A stretch of DNA of 64,000 nucleotides from Streptomyces mirabilis. GTDB lineage: Bacteria; Actinomycetota; Actinomycetes; Streptomycetales; Streptomycetaceae. How positions within the stretch are numbered: position 1 is the stretch's first letter; the number at the start of each line of letters is the position of its first letter. The position numbers and the translations under genes are program-made. Under the pieces are notes generated by a model, which was given only the letters and a program-made list of their open reading frames with translations, searched no databases and was not told the origin of the DNA. Shown piece by piece: positions 10,532-20,049 of the stretch. Location of the stretch: positions 2,852,001 through 2,916,000 of the forward strand of contig NZ_CP074102.1 of assembly GCF_018310535.1 (NCBI RefSeq), written 5' to 3'.

Positions 10532-10569
10532 GAGAAGGGCCCCCGGCAATGGCGCCGGGGGCCCTTCTC
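10532..10569 (+). terminator. Hairpin terminator between convergent genes
   Basis: A perfect 16-bp inverted repeat (arms 10532-10547 and 10554-10569, beginning GAGAAGGGCC) with a six-base loop. It lies between the stop of the 9909 gene and the stop of the convergent DUF4245 gene, so it can serve both. There is no T-run. Confidence 0.88.
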
Positions 10570-10608
10570 ACGTCTCACGTGGATGTATCACGCAGACGCA
10601 TCACGACG

Positions 10609-11127
10609 TCACGACGTCTTCAGCGCCTCCGCCATCTTCGTCAGCTGCCCGAACGACGCCGTCCCGGTCACCACGGTGGTCGCCCCCTTGGCCTTGAGCA
10701 CGAGGGCGTCGTACGTGTCGCCCTCGTACCGCTGCCACGTCGCGTCACCGATCCGCTGGGTGGCCTTCGTCTCCTTGGCGCCCTGGCTGGCCGAGTCGAT
10801 GAAGGCGGCCGCACGCTGAGTGGACTGCTCGATCGCCACGTACTGACCGTCGGGGTCGTGGAAGCCCAGGTGCCAGGCATCGAACTCGGTGCCGTCGTAC
10901 CGCACCGAGGTCGCCTTCCACGCCGTCGGCAGACCCACGGGTGCCGCCACGGGATACGACGCCGCGCGGCGCGCCGTGAGCAGCTCGACGCGGTAGTCGA
11001 CGCGCTTGAGAGGAGGCGCGGAGTCGTCATGCGGGATGAAGATGTAGATCACGCCCGCCATGAGCCCGATCAGACCCAGGGAGAGGAGCATGTCCCGGAC
11101 GCTCTGCTTGCCTTTCGTACCTGCCAC
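10609..11127 (-). CDS. DUF4245 membrane-anchored protein
   Basis: 172-residue protein with a short basic N-terminus ([12 protein letters not shown]), one membrane-spanning segment (about residues 13-32, [19 protein letters not shown]) and an extracytoplasmic domain of about 130 residues. It matches the actinobacterial DUF4245 family, commonly encoded beside glpX, as here. The fold is unassigned and function unknown. The start is a GTG. It is divergent from glpX across about 125 bases. Confidence 0.88.
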   Translation of the reverse strand: MAGTKGKQSVRDMLLSLGLIGLMAGVIYIFIPHDDSAPPLKRVDYRVELLTARRAASYPVAAPVGLPTAWKATSVRYDGTEFDAWHLGFHDPDGQYVAIEQSTQRAAAFIDSASQGAKETKATQRIGDATWQRYEGDTYDALVLKAKGATTVVTGTASFGQLTKMAEALKTS

Positions 11128-11252
11128 GCCCCTATCGTCGCAGGTGCCCTGGCCTGCTCATCCGTGGGGCCCCCTGCTCATTTTGTCAGCCTGACGATAG
11201 AGTCGGGGCACACCCTCATCCGGCCGTCGTCGTATCAGAAAGGTGCGCTCCG

Positions 11253-12284
11253 ATGACCGAGCATCATCTGCCGTCCGAACTCGAGGTCCCTTCCGAGGCC
11301 CCCGACCGAAATCTCGCCCTGGAACTCGTCCGGGTCACCGAGGCCGCCGCGATGGCCGCGGGCCGCTGGGTAGGCCGCGGCGACAAGATCGGCGCCGACG
11401 GCGCCGCCGTCCGGGCCATGCGGACCCTCGTCTCCACCGTCTCGATGAACGGCGTCGTCGTCATCGGTGAAGGCGAGAAGGACGAGGCCCCGATGCTCTT
11501 CAACGGGGAGCGCGTCGGCGACGGGACCGGTCCCGAGTGCGACATCGCCGTCGACCCGATCGACGGGACCACGCTCACCGCCAAGGGCATGGAGAACGCG
11601 ATCGCGGTGCTGGCCGCCGCCGACCGCGGCACCATGTTCGACCCGTCCGCGGTCTTCTACATGGACAAGCTGGTCACCGGGCCGGAGGCCGCCGACTTCG
11701 TCGACATCAACGCGCCCGTCTCGGTGAACATCCGACGGGTCGCCAAGGCCAAGAAGTCCTCGCCCGAGGACGTCACCGTCGTGATCCTCGACCGGCCACG
11801 CCACGAGGGGATCATCAAGGAGATCCGCGAGACCGGCGCCCGGATCAAGCTGATCTCCGACGGCGACGTCGCGGGCTCGATCCTCGCGCTGCGCGAGGGC
11901 ACGGGCATCGACCTGCTCCTCGGCATCGGCGGTACGCCCGAGGGCATCATCTCCGCCTGCGCCGTGAAGTGCCTGGGCGGCACCATCCAGGGCAAGCTGT
12001 GGCCCAAGGACGACGAGGAGCGGCAGCGCGCGGTGGACGCCGGGCACGACCTCGACCGTGTGCTGTTCACCGACGACCTGGTCTCCGGCGAGAACGTGTT
12101 CTTCGTCGCCACCGGGATCACGGACGGGGAGCTGCTGCGCGGGGTGCGCTACCGGGCGGAGACCGCGACCACCGAGTCGATCGTGATGCGGTCCAAGTCG
12201 GGTACGGTCCGCCAGATTCGGTCGGAGCATCGGCTGAGCAAGTTGCGGGCGTACAGCGCGATCGACTTCGACCGAGCGAAGTAG
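11253..12284 (+). CDS. glpX: Class II fructose-1,6-bisphosphatase
   Basis: 343-residue GlpX-type fructose-1,6-bisphosphatase, a metal-dependent gluconeogenic enzyme and the main FBPase in many actinobacteria. Metal and phosphate-binding segments are clear: [15 protein letters not shown], then [21 protein letters not shown], and [20 protein letters not shown] in the C-terminal half. The ATG at 11253 has AAGGTG upstream. It is followed by a dispersed GC-rich repeat and a hairpin terminator shared with the convergent wbl gene. Confidence 0.96.
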   Translation: MTEHHLPSELEVPSEAPDRNLALELVRVTEAAAMAAGRWVGRGDKIGADGAAVRAMRTLVSTVSMNGVVVIGEGEKDEAPMLFNGERVGDGTGPECDIAVDPIDGTTLTAKGMENAIAVLAAADRGTMFDPSAVFYMDKLVTGPEAADFVDINAPVSVNIRRVAKAKKSSPEDVTVVILDRPRHEGIIKEIRETGARIKLISDGDVAGSILALREGTGIDLLLGIGGTPEGIISACAVKCLGGTIQGKLWPKDDEERQRAVDAGHDLDRVLFTDDLVSGENVFFVATGITDGELLRGVRYRAETATTESIVMRSKSGTVRQIRSEHRLSKLRAYSAIDFDRAK

Positions 12285-12349
12285 TTCCGCGGGGCGCTCC
12301 GCTGGGAATGCCGGGGAACTGCGGGTTGCGGGTCACTGCTGGTGCGTCG

Positions 12350-12386
12350 TGGCCGGTCGCGCAGTTCTCCGCGCCCCTTGCGGGGC
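12350..12386. repeat. Dispersed GC-rich intergenic repeat, copy 1 (diverged)
   Basis: Contains GTCGCGCAGTTCTCCGCGCC, one mismatch from the reverse complement of the element found twice between ahpD and the AI-2E transporter gene. It sits between the convergent glpX and wbl genes. Confidence 0.7.
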
Positions 12387-12407
12387 GCTTGCCTTACGGG
12401 GCGCGTG

Positions 12408-12449
12408 AAGAAGTACGTACGGCAAACGCAAAGAAGTACGTACGGCAAA
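12408..12449. repeat. 19-bp direct repeat, two copies
   Basis: AAGAAGTACGTACGGCAAA occurs at 12408-12426 and again at 12431-12449, four bases apart. Each copy contains the palindrome GTACGTAC. The second copy runs into the terminator stem. Confidence 0.85.
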
Positions 12450-12481
12450 GGGGCCGGCCCTGTGCGGAGGGCGGCCCCTTT
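12447..12481. terminator. Bidirectional hairpin between glpX and the wbl gene
   Basis: AAAGGGGCCG pairs with CGGCCCCTTT across a short inner GCCC/GGG extension and an eight-base loop. The flanking A and T runs make it usable on both strands for the convergent genes. Confidence 0.8.
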
Positions 12482-12494
12482 GGCGTACGTGCGA

Positions 12495-12866
12495 TCAGCC
12501 CGCCGCGGCTATCGTGCCGCGGGCGGCCTTCTTGAGTTCCAGGTCGCGGCGGCGGCGCCGGGCGAGCACCACGCGGCGCTCGGCGGCGGTGAGGCCGCCC
12601 CACACTCCGTACGGTTCGGGTTGCAGCAGCGCGTGTTCGCGGCACTCGACCATGACGGGACAGCGGGCGCAGACGCGCTTCGCCGCCTCCTCGCGGGACA
12701 GCCGGGCGGCCGTGGGCTCCTTGGAGGGCGCGAAGAACAGGCCGGCCTCGTCCCTGCGGCACACCGCCTCCGTGTGCCATGGGGCTTCCTGATCCCTGTC
12801 CCGCACTGGCGCCCGCTGGGCCGGAACGGCAGCTACCTGCAGGGACTGATGCGGCGGTTGCAGCAC
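12495..12866 (-). CDS. WhiB-like [4Fe-4S] regulator (probably WblI orthologue)
   Basis: 123-residue Wbl protein. The four cluster cysteines are C36 (AVCRRDEAGLFF), C66 and C69 (CARC) and C75, followed by the family turn GVWGG (87-91) and a basic C-terminal tail (LARRRRRDLELKK). These proteins hold an O2- and NO-sensitive cluster and act mainly with the principal sigma factor. Its place beside glpX suggests the S. coelicolor gene I remember as wblI (SCO5046), but the symbol is not proven. The N-terminal 25 residues are variable, so the exact start is uncertain. Confidence 0.93.
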   Translation of the reverse strand: MLQPPHQSLQVAAVPAQRAPVRDRDQEAPWHTEAVCRRDEAGLFFAPSKEPTAARLSREEAAKRVCARCPVMVECREHALLQPEPYGVWGGLTAAERRVVLARRRRRDLELKKAARGTIAAAG

Positions 12867-13065
12867 GGTCTACTCCTGACGACGGCTTCGCGGGCGTGCC
12901 GGGCACCGCGGGAAGTCCCACAGCGCCCTCCAAGAGGCGATGCAGCAAGCCCTACCCGCTGTGCGCGCGCCTATGCACTGAGTTCCCGAGAGCGGAGCCG
13001 GTCGTTCAAAACGGGGCGCGGGTGAGTGGACCAATGCGCCCCGCGCGCCGTCGCGTTCACAGGCG

Positions 13066-13737
13066 TCAACGGTCGAGGTGCTTGCGCAAAGTCCTGTCCA
13101 CGCGGTCCATCGTGCGGTCGAGGATGTCGGCGACGAGCTTGCCGCGCTTGGGCCGTGCCTCGATGTTCCCCAGCACCGCGAAGCCCTCGACGTAGACCAC
13201 GGGGGCGTCGGAGTCGCCCGCGTCCGTGGTGTGCGTCTCGAAGTTGCCGAGGACTCCGCCGCCGCTGCCGCGCAGCGAGACGTTCTCCGGGACCTTGATC
13301 TCGACGTTGCCGAAGACCGAAATCGCCTTGATCACGACCTGTTGGTACTCGAAGATCGCCTCGCTGAGGTCGATGTCGACGGTGCCGAAAACGGCGTACG
13401 CGTGGATGCGGCGCCCGGCGCGCCAGCGGCCCTTGCGCACGGCGGCGCTGAACACCGCCACCACGTTCTCGTCGGCCTCGGCCGGGATGCCGCCCGGCTG
13501 GGGGCGGTTGGGCACGGACGTGTACGCGGGGGTCGCGCGGCCCGCGCGCGCGGCGGGCAGGTCCTGGACGAACCGGTCGAGCTCTCCCACCGTCTTCGTG
13601 GCCAGCACCCCCTCGACCCGCTCGGCATGCTCGTCGGCGGTGAGGCGCCCCTCGGCGAGGGCATCGCGCAGAATGTCGGCGATCCGGTCACGGTCGGCGT
13701 CGGAGGCCCGGGTTTCGGTGCGCTTCTGAAGGTCCAC
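13066..13737 (-). CDS. DUF1707 / LiaF-like C-terminal domain protein
   Basis: 223-residue soluble protein. Residues about 10-60 form a DUF1707 domain (ASDADRDRIADILRDALAEG, then LTADEHAERVE), a short helical module often at the N-terminus of actinobacterial regulators and membrane proteins. After a Pro/Ala linker, residues about 100-205 form beta-rich repeats resembling the C-terminal domain of LiaF-type cell-wall stress proteins (VFGTVDIDL, VFGNVEIKV, VLGNFETH, VLGNIEARP). No membrane segment is visible. An envelope-stress role is possible but inferred. It is divergent from the class I fumarase gene. Confidence 0.85.
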   Translation of the reverse strand: MDLQKRTETRASDADRDRIADILRDALAEGRLTADEHAERVEGVLATKTVGELDRFVQDLPAARAGRATPAYTSVPNRPQPGGIPAEADENVVAVFSAAVRKGRWRAGRRIHAYAVFGTVDIDLSEAIFEYQQVVIKAISVFGNVEIKVPENVSLRGSGGGVLGNFETHTTDAGDSDAPVVYVEGFAVLGNIEARPKRGKLVADILDRTMDRVDRTLRKHLDR

Positions 13738-13755
13738 GACAGCAGCGTACCCAAA

Positions 13756-13769
13756 CGCGATAGATCGCG
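13756..13769. promoter_or_regulatory. Inverted repeat in the DUF1707-fumarase divergent promoter region
   Basis: CGCGAT-AG-ATCGCG, a 6-bp inverted repeat with a two-base centre, lies about 18 bases upstream of the DUF1707 gene. A further TCGCGA follows near 13781. It may be an operator; no regulator is known. Confidence 0.45.
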
Positions 13770-13914
13770 ACTACCTCTTCTCGCGACCTGTGGAAAACCG
13801 GCCCTTCACACCAACTGAGCCTTACCTCACAGACTCACCGTCCCCGCCAGGTTCTACGCTGGTGGACGCTGCCAATGGAGGCATGCCGCTGTCTGCCGAG
13901 TGAGGAATGGGCTA

Positions 13915-15585
<1,671 letters not shown>

Positions 15586-15642
15586 CGTCCCGGGACGCCA
15601 GAGGCGGCTGTTCGCTGCCTGGACGTGTCCCGCCACGCCCCG

Positions 15643-15686
15643 ATGCTGTCCCACTTCGTCCCAGGAACGAGTGGGACAGCATTTTT
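15643..15686 (+). terminator. Rho-independent terminator after the class I fumarase
   Basis: ATGCTGTCCCAC (from 15643) pairs with GTGGGACAGCAT (ending 15682), extended by TCGT/ACGA with one bulged T. The stem is followed by TTTTT. This is one of the few classical hairpin-plus-T-run terminators in the window. Confidence 0.92.
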
Positions 15687-15762
15687 GTGAGCTATGCCGG
15701 AAACCCTCCGTGATGACCGGATCGCAGCCTGTGGTCCGCAGGTCATCTCGGAGGGAAATCCC

Positions 15763-16263
15763 ATGATTGGTCGCACTTTGCGCAACGGCCTGGTGGCCGC
15801 GATCGCGGCTGTCGCCGTCTTCCCGGTGACAGCCGTCGCCTCCGCCGCCCCGGCCGCTCCACACGTTCCCGCCCGGGGCGCCGCGTCCTCGCCGGTCGCG
15901 TCGTCGAGCTGGTACCCGGCGTCTTCGCAGTCCTCGATCCCCGGCCTCCAGCGCGCCTCGCACGCCCTGTCACTGGCCCCGAGGTACCACCACAAGCACT
16001 ACGTGATCACCCACACGCACCACCACGCCCGGCACGTCCTGGGCCGGGTGACCACCCGCCACACGCGTCTGAACGTCCGGTCCGGTCCGGGCACCGGCTA
16101 CCGGGTCGTCGGCTCGCGTCGGGCCGGCCGCGTGGTGACTCTCGTCTGCAAGAGGAACGGTTCCTCCGTCATGGGCAACTCGCGCTGGTACAAGCTCGCC
16201 CACGGCCGGGGCTACGTCTCCGCCCACTACGTCCGCAACAGCCGCGCCGTCCGCTGGTGCTGA
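15763..16263 (+). CDS. Secreted SH3-domain protein with a histidine-rich segment
   Basis: 166-residue exported protein. The ATG at 15763 has GGAGGG seven bases upstream and gives a clear Sec signal peptide (MIGRTLRNGLVAAIAAVAVF, cleavage near ASAAPAA). A Ser/Ala-rich spacer follows, then a histidine cluster (HHKHY, HTHHHARH; residues about 80-96). A bacterial SH3 domain ends the protein (LNVRSGPGTGYRVVG, WYKLAHGRGYVSAHYV). Such domains bind the cell wall or act as targeting modules. The histidine cluster suggests metal binding but no function is established. An earlier in-frame ATG (15694) would bury the signal sequence and is rejected. Confidence 0.85.
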   Translation: MIGRTLRNGLVAAIAAVAVFPVTAVASAAPAAPHVPARGAASSPVASSSWYPASSQSSIPGLQRASHALSLAPRYHHKHYVITHTHHHARHVLGRVTTRHTRLNVRSGPGTGYRVVGSRRAGRVVTLVCKRNGSSVMGNSRWYKLAHGRGYVSAHYVRNSRAVRWC

Positions 16264-16502
16264 CGACCGCCCCGCCGCTCGCCTCCTGAGTTCCGGCGCC
16301 GGCCGGCGGGGCGAGATCCGCCCCGCCGGCCCGGTAGGACAAGTCGATCAGCCGACGACCCCACTCCCCTGACGAAACAGCAGGTCAACTCCCCTTCATA
16401 TTCGGTTCGCATTCGGGCGATCGGGGTGTGCCCGGGGGCCGTGCGAGGGAACACATCAGGGCGGTCACCCCGGCAGGGCGAGGGAGCGAGAGGAAGAGCC
16501 AC

Positions 16503-17411
16503 GTGAGGGTCAAGAGACAGCCGCTGCCCGACTCGTTGGACGAGACAGAACACAGCAACGCAGTACGTACAAAAACAGAACATATCAACACGGGGCACAT
16601 CGACACGGAAAGCATCGGCACGGAAAGCATCGGCACGGAGGACATCGACGAGGAGCAGCTGCTGATGGAGCGGCTCCGGTGCCTCAAGCAGCGGACGGGC
16701 CTGAGTCTGGCCGCGCTGGCCTCCGTCACCCCGTTCAGCAAGTCGACCTGGCACCGCTATCTGAGCGGCGATCAGTTTCCGCCGCGCTCGGCGGTCGAGT
16801 CGCTCGGCCGTCTGGCGGACACCGACCCGGGTCCTCTTCTCTCCCTGTGGGACGCCGCGTCCCGGGCCCAGTCAAGGGCGGCGACCCCGCCCCTGGGGGC
16901 CCCGGTCCCACAGGCCGCGGTTCCGGACGCGCCGGTTCGGGGCCGGCGCGTCCGGGGGGCCGACCGGGCCGTCATCGCCCTTGCGGCGATGGCGGCCACG
17001 GTGGTGGTCACCGCGGGCGCCGCCGACGTCCTCGACCCCGACCAGCCCGCGGCCCCCACGAGCGCCTCCTGCCGGGGCCGTGACTGCCAGGGGCAGTTCC
17101 CGACCTCCGAGGCCTGCGGCCGTGACGCTCGTACGGAGAGCACCGTCACGCGCGCCGGGCAGGTCGTGCTGCTGCGTTTCTCCCCCTCGTGCGCGACGGT
17201 CTGGTCGGAGGTCCGCACCAGGACCGGCGGGGCGCGGGAGATCTCGATCAGATCCGACCAGGACGAGCTGTCCGCCGCCTACCGGGGCGACCCCTCGGAC
17301 GGCTACAGCAGCCCGATGCTGGCCGCGTCGAGCCCGCGCGGGGCGGAGGCCTGCGCCAAGGTCGGCGGGACGTCGGCGTGCACCGGCCCGCTCGGCGGCT
17401 CACGGAGCTGA
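16503..17411 (+). CDS. HTH and single-pass membrane protein (DUF2690-like)
   Basis: About 302 residues from a GTG preceded by GAGGAAG. After a low-complexity acidic segment made of tandem repeats comes an XRE-type helix-turn-helix (RLRCLKQRTGLSLAALA, then KSTWHRYLSGDQFPP; residues about 58-100). A Pro/Ala linker and one transmembrane segment follow (VIALAAMAATVVVTAGAA). The extracytoplasmic domain holds five cysteines (SCRGRDCQGQ, SEACGRD, SPSCATVW, AEACAKVG, and a final Cys), typical of the DUF2690 group in Streptomyces. The layout suggests a membrane-tethered DNA-binding sensor; the signal is unknown. The open frame extends to 16428, but that region lacks a ribosome-binding site. Confidence 0.8.
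   Translation: MRVKRQPLPDSLDETEHSNAVRTKTEHINTGHIDTESIGTESIGTEDIDEEQLLMERLRCLKQRTGLSLAALASVTPFSKSTWHRYLSGDQFPPRSAVESLGRLADTDPGPLLSLWDAASRAQSRAATPPLGAPVPQAAVPDAPVRGRRVRGADRAVIALAAMAATVVVTAGAADVLDPDQPAAPTSASCRGRDCQGQFPTSEACGRDARTESTVTRAGQVVLLRFSPSCATVWSEVRTRTGGAREISIRSDQDELSAAYRGDPSDGYSSPMLAASSPRGAEACAKVGGTSACTGPLGGSRS
16581..16649. repeat. 15-bp in-frame tandem repeat within the HTH gene
   Basis: About four units of the form GGCACGGAAAGCATC encode the pentapeptide series NTGHI-DTESI-GTESI-GTEDI. The unit is a multiple of three, so copy-number change would keep the frame. Confidence 0.85.
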
Positions 17412-17491
17412 CTCCCCGGGAGAAACGGGAGCCGCCTTGCCGGGAACACGGGGCACGTCCGCGATGCTGTCCCCACTGGAGGTGATCGTCG

Positions 17492-18892
17492 ATGGCCGAC
17501 GAACAGGCAGCCCCGTACCGGATCGAGCACGACTCCATGGGTGAGGTCAGGGTGCCCGCGGACGCGAAGTGGCGGGCCCAGACCCAGCGGGCGGTGGAGA
17601 ACTTCCCCGTCTCGGGTCAGCGTCTGGAGCGCGCGCACATCGAGGCGCTGGCGCTGATCAAGGGCGCGGCCGCCAAGGTCAACGCGAAGCTGGGGGTGGT
17701 CGACAAGGACGTGGCCGAGGCCATCCAGGAGGCGGCGGGCGAGGTCGCCGAGGGGCGCTGGGACGCGCACTTCCCGGTGGACGTCTTCCAGACGGGTTCC
17801 GGAACGTCCTCCAACATGAACACCAACGAGGTCATCGCCACGCTCGCGACCGAGCGGCTCGGCAGGGACGTACACCCCAATGACCATGTGAACGCCTCGC
17901 AGTCGTCGAACGACGTGTTCCCGTCCTCGATCCACATCGCGGCCACCGCCGCCGTCACGCGGGATCTCGTTCCGGCCCTGGAACACCTCGCCGCCGCCCT
18001 GGAGCGGAAGGCCGAGGAGTTCGCGGACGTCGTGAAGTCGGGGCGTACGCATCTCATGGACGCCACGCCGGTGACGCTCGGGCAGGAGTTCGGGGGGTAC
18101 GCGGCGCAGGTGCGGTACGGCGTCGAGCGCCTCCGGGCCTCGCTGCCCCGGCTCGCCGAACTGCCGCTGGGCGGGACCGCCGTGGGCACCGGGATCAACA
18201 CGCCGCCCGGATTCTCCGCGGCCGTCATCGCGGAGGTGGCTCGGGCCACCGGGCTGCCGCTCACCGAGGCCCGTGACCACTTCGAGGCGCAGGGCGCGCG
18301 GGACGGGATCGTCGAGACGAGCGGGCAGCTTCGGACCATCGCGGTCGGGCTGACGAAGATCGCCAACGATCTGCGGTGGATGGCGTCCGGTCCGCGCACC
18401 GGGCTGGCCGAGATCAGCCTGCCCGACCTCCAGCCCGGCTCCTCGATCATGCCCGGCAAGGTGAATCCGGTCATTCCCGAGGCGGTACTGATGGTCGCGG
18501 CCCAGGTGATGGGCAACGACGCGACGGTCGCCGTCGCCGGGGCCGCCGGCAACTTCGAGCTGAACGTCATGCTTCCGGTCATCGCGAAGAACGTCCTGGA
18601 GTCCGTCCGGCTCCTCACCAACGTCTCGCGCCTGCTCGCCGACCGCACCGTCGACGGGATCGTCGCCCACCGCGAACGGGCCCGCGAGTACGCCGAGTCC
18701 TCGCCGTCGGTCGTGACACCGCTCAACAAGTACATCGGCTACGAGGAGGCCGCCAAGGTGGCCAAGAAGGCGCTGGCGGAACGCAGGACGATCCGCCAGG
18801 TCGTCCTGGAGTCCGGGTACGTGGAGCGCGGTGACCTCACCCTGGAACAGCTGGACGAGGCGCTCGATGTCCTGAGGATGACGCATCCGTAA
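17492..18892 (+). CDS. fumC: Class II fumarate hydratase
   Basis: 466-residue fumarase C, an iron-free homotetramer of the aspartase/fumarase superfamily. Motifs include [13 protein letters not shown] near residue 100, [17 protein letters not shown], and the superfamily signature [11 protein letters not shown] near residue 318 holding the catalytic serine loop. Length and ends match the family. Having both fumarase classes lets the cell keep TCA flux when oxygen or iron stress disables the Fe-S enzyme; that is family knowledge, and regulation is not visible. The ATG has GGAGGTGA upstream. Confidence 0.97.
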   Translation: MADEQAAPYRIEHDSMGEVRVPADAKWRAQTQRAVENFPVSGQRLERAHIEALALIKGAAAKVNAKLGVVDKDVAEAIQEAAGEVAEGRWDAHFPVDVFQTGSGTSSNMNTNEVIATLATERLGRDVHPNDHVNASQSSNDVFPSSIHIAATAAVTRDLVPALEHLAAALERKAEEFADVVKSGRTHLMDATPVTLGQEFGGYAAQVRYGVERLRASLPRLAELPLGGTAVGTGINTPPGFSAAVIAEVARATGLPLTEARDHFEAQGARDGIVETSGQLRTIAVGLTKIANDLRWMASGPRTGLAEISLPDLQPGSSIMPGKVNPVIPEAVLMVAAQVMGNDATVAVAGAAGNFELNVMLPVIAKNVLESVRLLTNVSRLLADRTVDGIVAHRERAREYAESSPSVVTPLNKYIGYEEAAKVAKKALAERRTIRQVVLESGYVERGDLTLEQLDEALDVLRMTHP

Positions 18893-19006
18893 ACGGCGTT
18901 CACCCCCCGGATGACCTTGGAAGCCATTGGATGACGCCTTCGTTACGTCATTCGCTCCATGGCGCGAACCGTGACGCGCACCGCAGCGTCGTATGCCTGT
19001 GGCACC

Positions 19007-19012
19007 TAATAT
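19007..19012 (+). promoter_or_regulatory. -10 element (TAATAT) for leaderless DUF402 gene
   Basis: TAATAT is a near-consensus -10 hexamer exactly six bases before the ATG at 19019. There is no ribosome-binding site between them, so the message is probably leaderless. Confidence 0.55.
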
Positions 19013-19018
19013 CTGGTC

Positions 19019-19711
19019 ATGGCAGAGGGTGGAGCGGTGAGGCGAGTGGCGGCGGGCGGGTCGACGGTGTACTGGGCCCCCGGGAGTCACATTCTGTGGC
19101 GGTACCGGGAGAACGCCGGTGAGCAGTTCCACATCTGCCGCCCCGTGACCGTCGTACGGGACGACGAGGAACTGCTCGCGGTGTGGATGGCGCCCGGCAC
19201 GGAGTGTGTGAAGCCCGTGCTCGCCGACGGTACACCGGTGCACGGAGAACCGCTGGAGTCCCGCTACACCAAGGCGCGAACGGTGCAGCGGGGCCGCTGG
19301 TTCGGCAACGGAGTGCTGAAGCTGGCGAGGCCCGGCGAGCCCTGGTCGGTGTGGCTGTTCTGGGAACCGGGCTGGCGGTTCAAGAACTGGTACGTGAACC
19401 TGGAGGCGCCGCTCGCCCGTTGGGAGGGCGGGGTCGACTCCGAGGATCACTTCCTGGACATCTCCGTGCACCCGGACCGCAGTTGGCACTGGCTCGACGA
19501 AGACGAGTTCGCACAGGCGCAACAGGCCGGATTGATGGATACTCAACTGGCCGCACAGGTAAGAGAGGCAGGGCACTGCGCGGTGGAGGTGATCCGTGCC
19601 TGGGGCGCGCCGTTCTCGGACGGCTGGCAGCACTGGCGCCCGGATCCCGCCTGGCCGGTTCCTTCCCTGCCGGATGACTGGGACCGTACGCCCGCGCACG
19701 TGTCCTCATGA
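19019..19711 (+). CDS. DUF402 domain protein
   Basis: 230-residue cytoplasmic protein. The DUF402 domain (residues about 25-190) shows the family pattern: RPVTVVRDDEELLAVWMAPG, GWRFKNWYVNLEAP and DHFLDISVHPD. The family includes FomD-type nucleoside diphosphate hydrolases with metal-binding acidic and aromatic residues. A phosphohydrolase activity is therefore possible but not shown. The C-terminus is rich in Trp and Pro (WGAPFSDGWQHWRPDPAWPV). It stands between fumC and the SpoIIE-type gene. Confidence 0.85.
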   Translation: MAEGGAVRRVAAGGSTVYWAPGSHILWRYRENAGEQFHICRPVTVVRDDEELLAVWMAPGTECVKPVLADGTPVHGEPLESRYTKARTVQRGRWFGNGVLKLARPGEPWSVWLFWEPGWRFKNWYVNLEAPLARWEGGVDSEDHFLDISVHPDRSWHWLDEDEFAQAQQAGLMDTQLAAQVREAGHCAVEVIRAWGAPFSDGWQHWRPDPAWPVPSLPDDWDRTPAHVSS

Positions 19712-19827
19712 GACCCTTGATGCGCCCCCGTGGTACAACCGTAGGATCGTCCTCCGCAAGGGCGCACAGCAGCAACTCCCGCAGCATGCGCTGGGCTTGA
19801 CCATACGTCACCGAGGGGCGGCAGGAC

Positions 19828-20049
19828 GTGAGCGAGGGGTACGAGGGCCACGGCGGTACGGTCGGCGGACGGCCCACCGGGCCGCACAGGGCGTTCGGCC
19901 CGACGACGGCGTTCACGTCGGCGACGGGCAGGCCCCGTCCTGACGACGCGCAGATTCCGTTCCCGGGACACACATTCCGGGTATCGGGGCTGCGGGACGA
20001 ACTGCACGCACGGCGCGCAGCCCCGGACGGATGGATTCGACACGCGTGA
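19828..20049 (+). CDS. Small ORF coupled to the SpoIIE-type phosphatase gene
   Basis: 73-residue frame from a GTG with GCAGGAC upstream, ending in a TGA that overlaps the GTG at 20046 (GTGA). Third positions are GC-rich in the first half and less so at the end. The product is polar and Gly/Arg-rich with no membrane segment or known domain. The four-base overlap is typical of coupled genes and supports translation. It may be a short regulator of the phosphatase, or a leader whose translation opens the next start. Confidence 0.45.
   Translation: MSEGYEGHGGTVGGRPTGPHRAFGPTTAFTSATGRPRPDDAQIPFPGHTFRVSGLRDELHARRAAPDGWIRHA

Noticed and set aside
17303..19699. 798-codon open frame on the minus strand opposite fumC
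   Set aside because: It is a shadow of fumC and its neighbours produced by high GC; it shows no domain pattern, while fumC and the DUF402 gene on the plus strand are clear.
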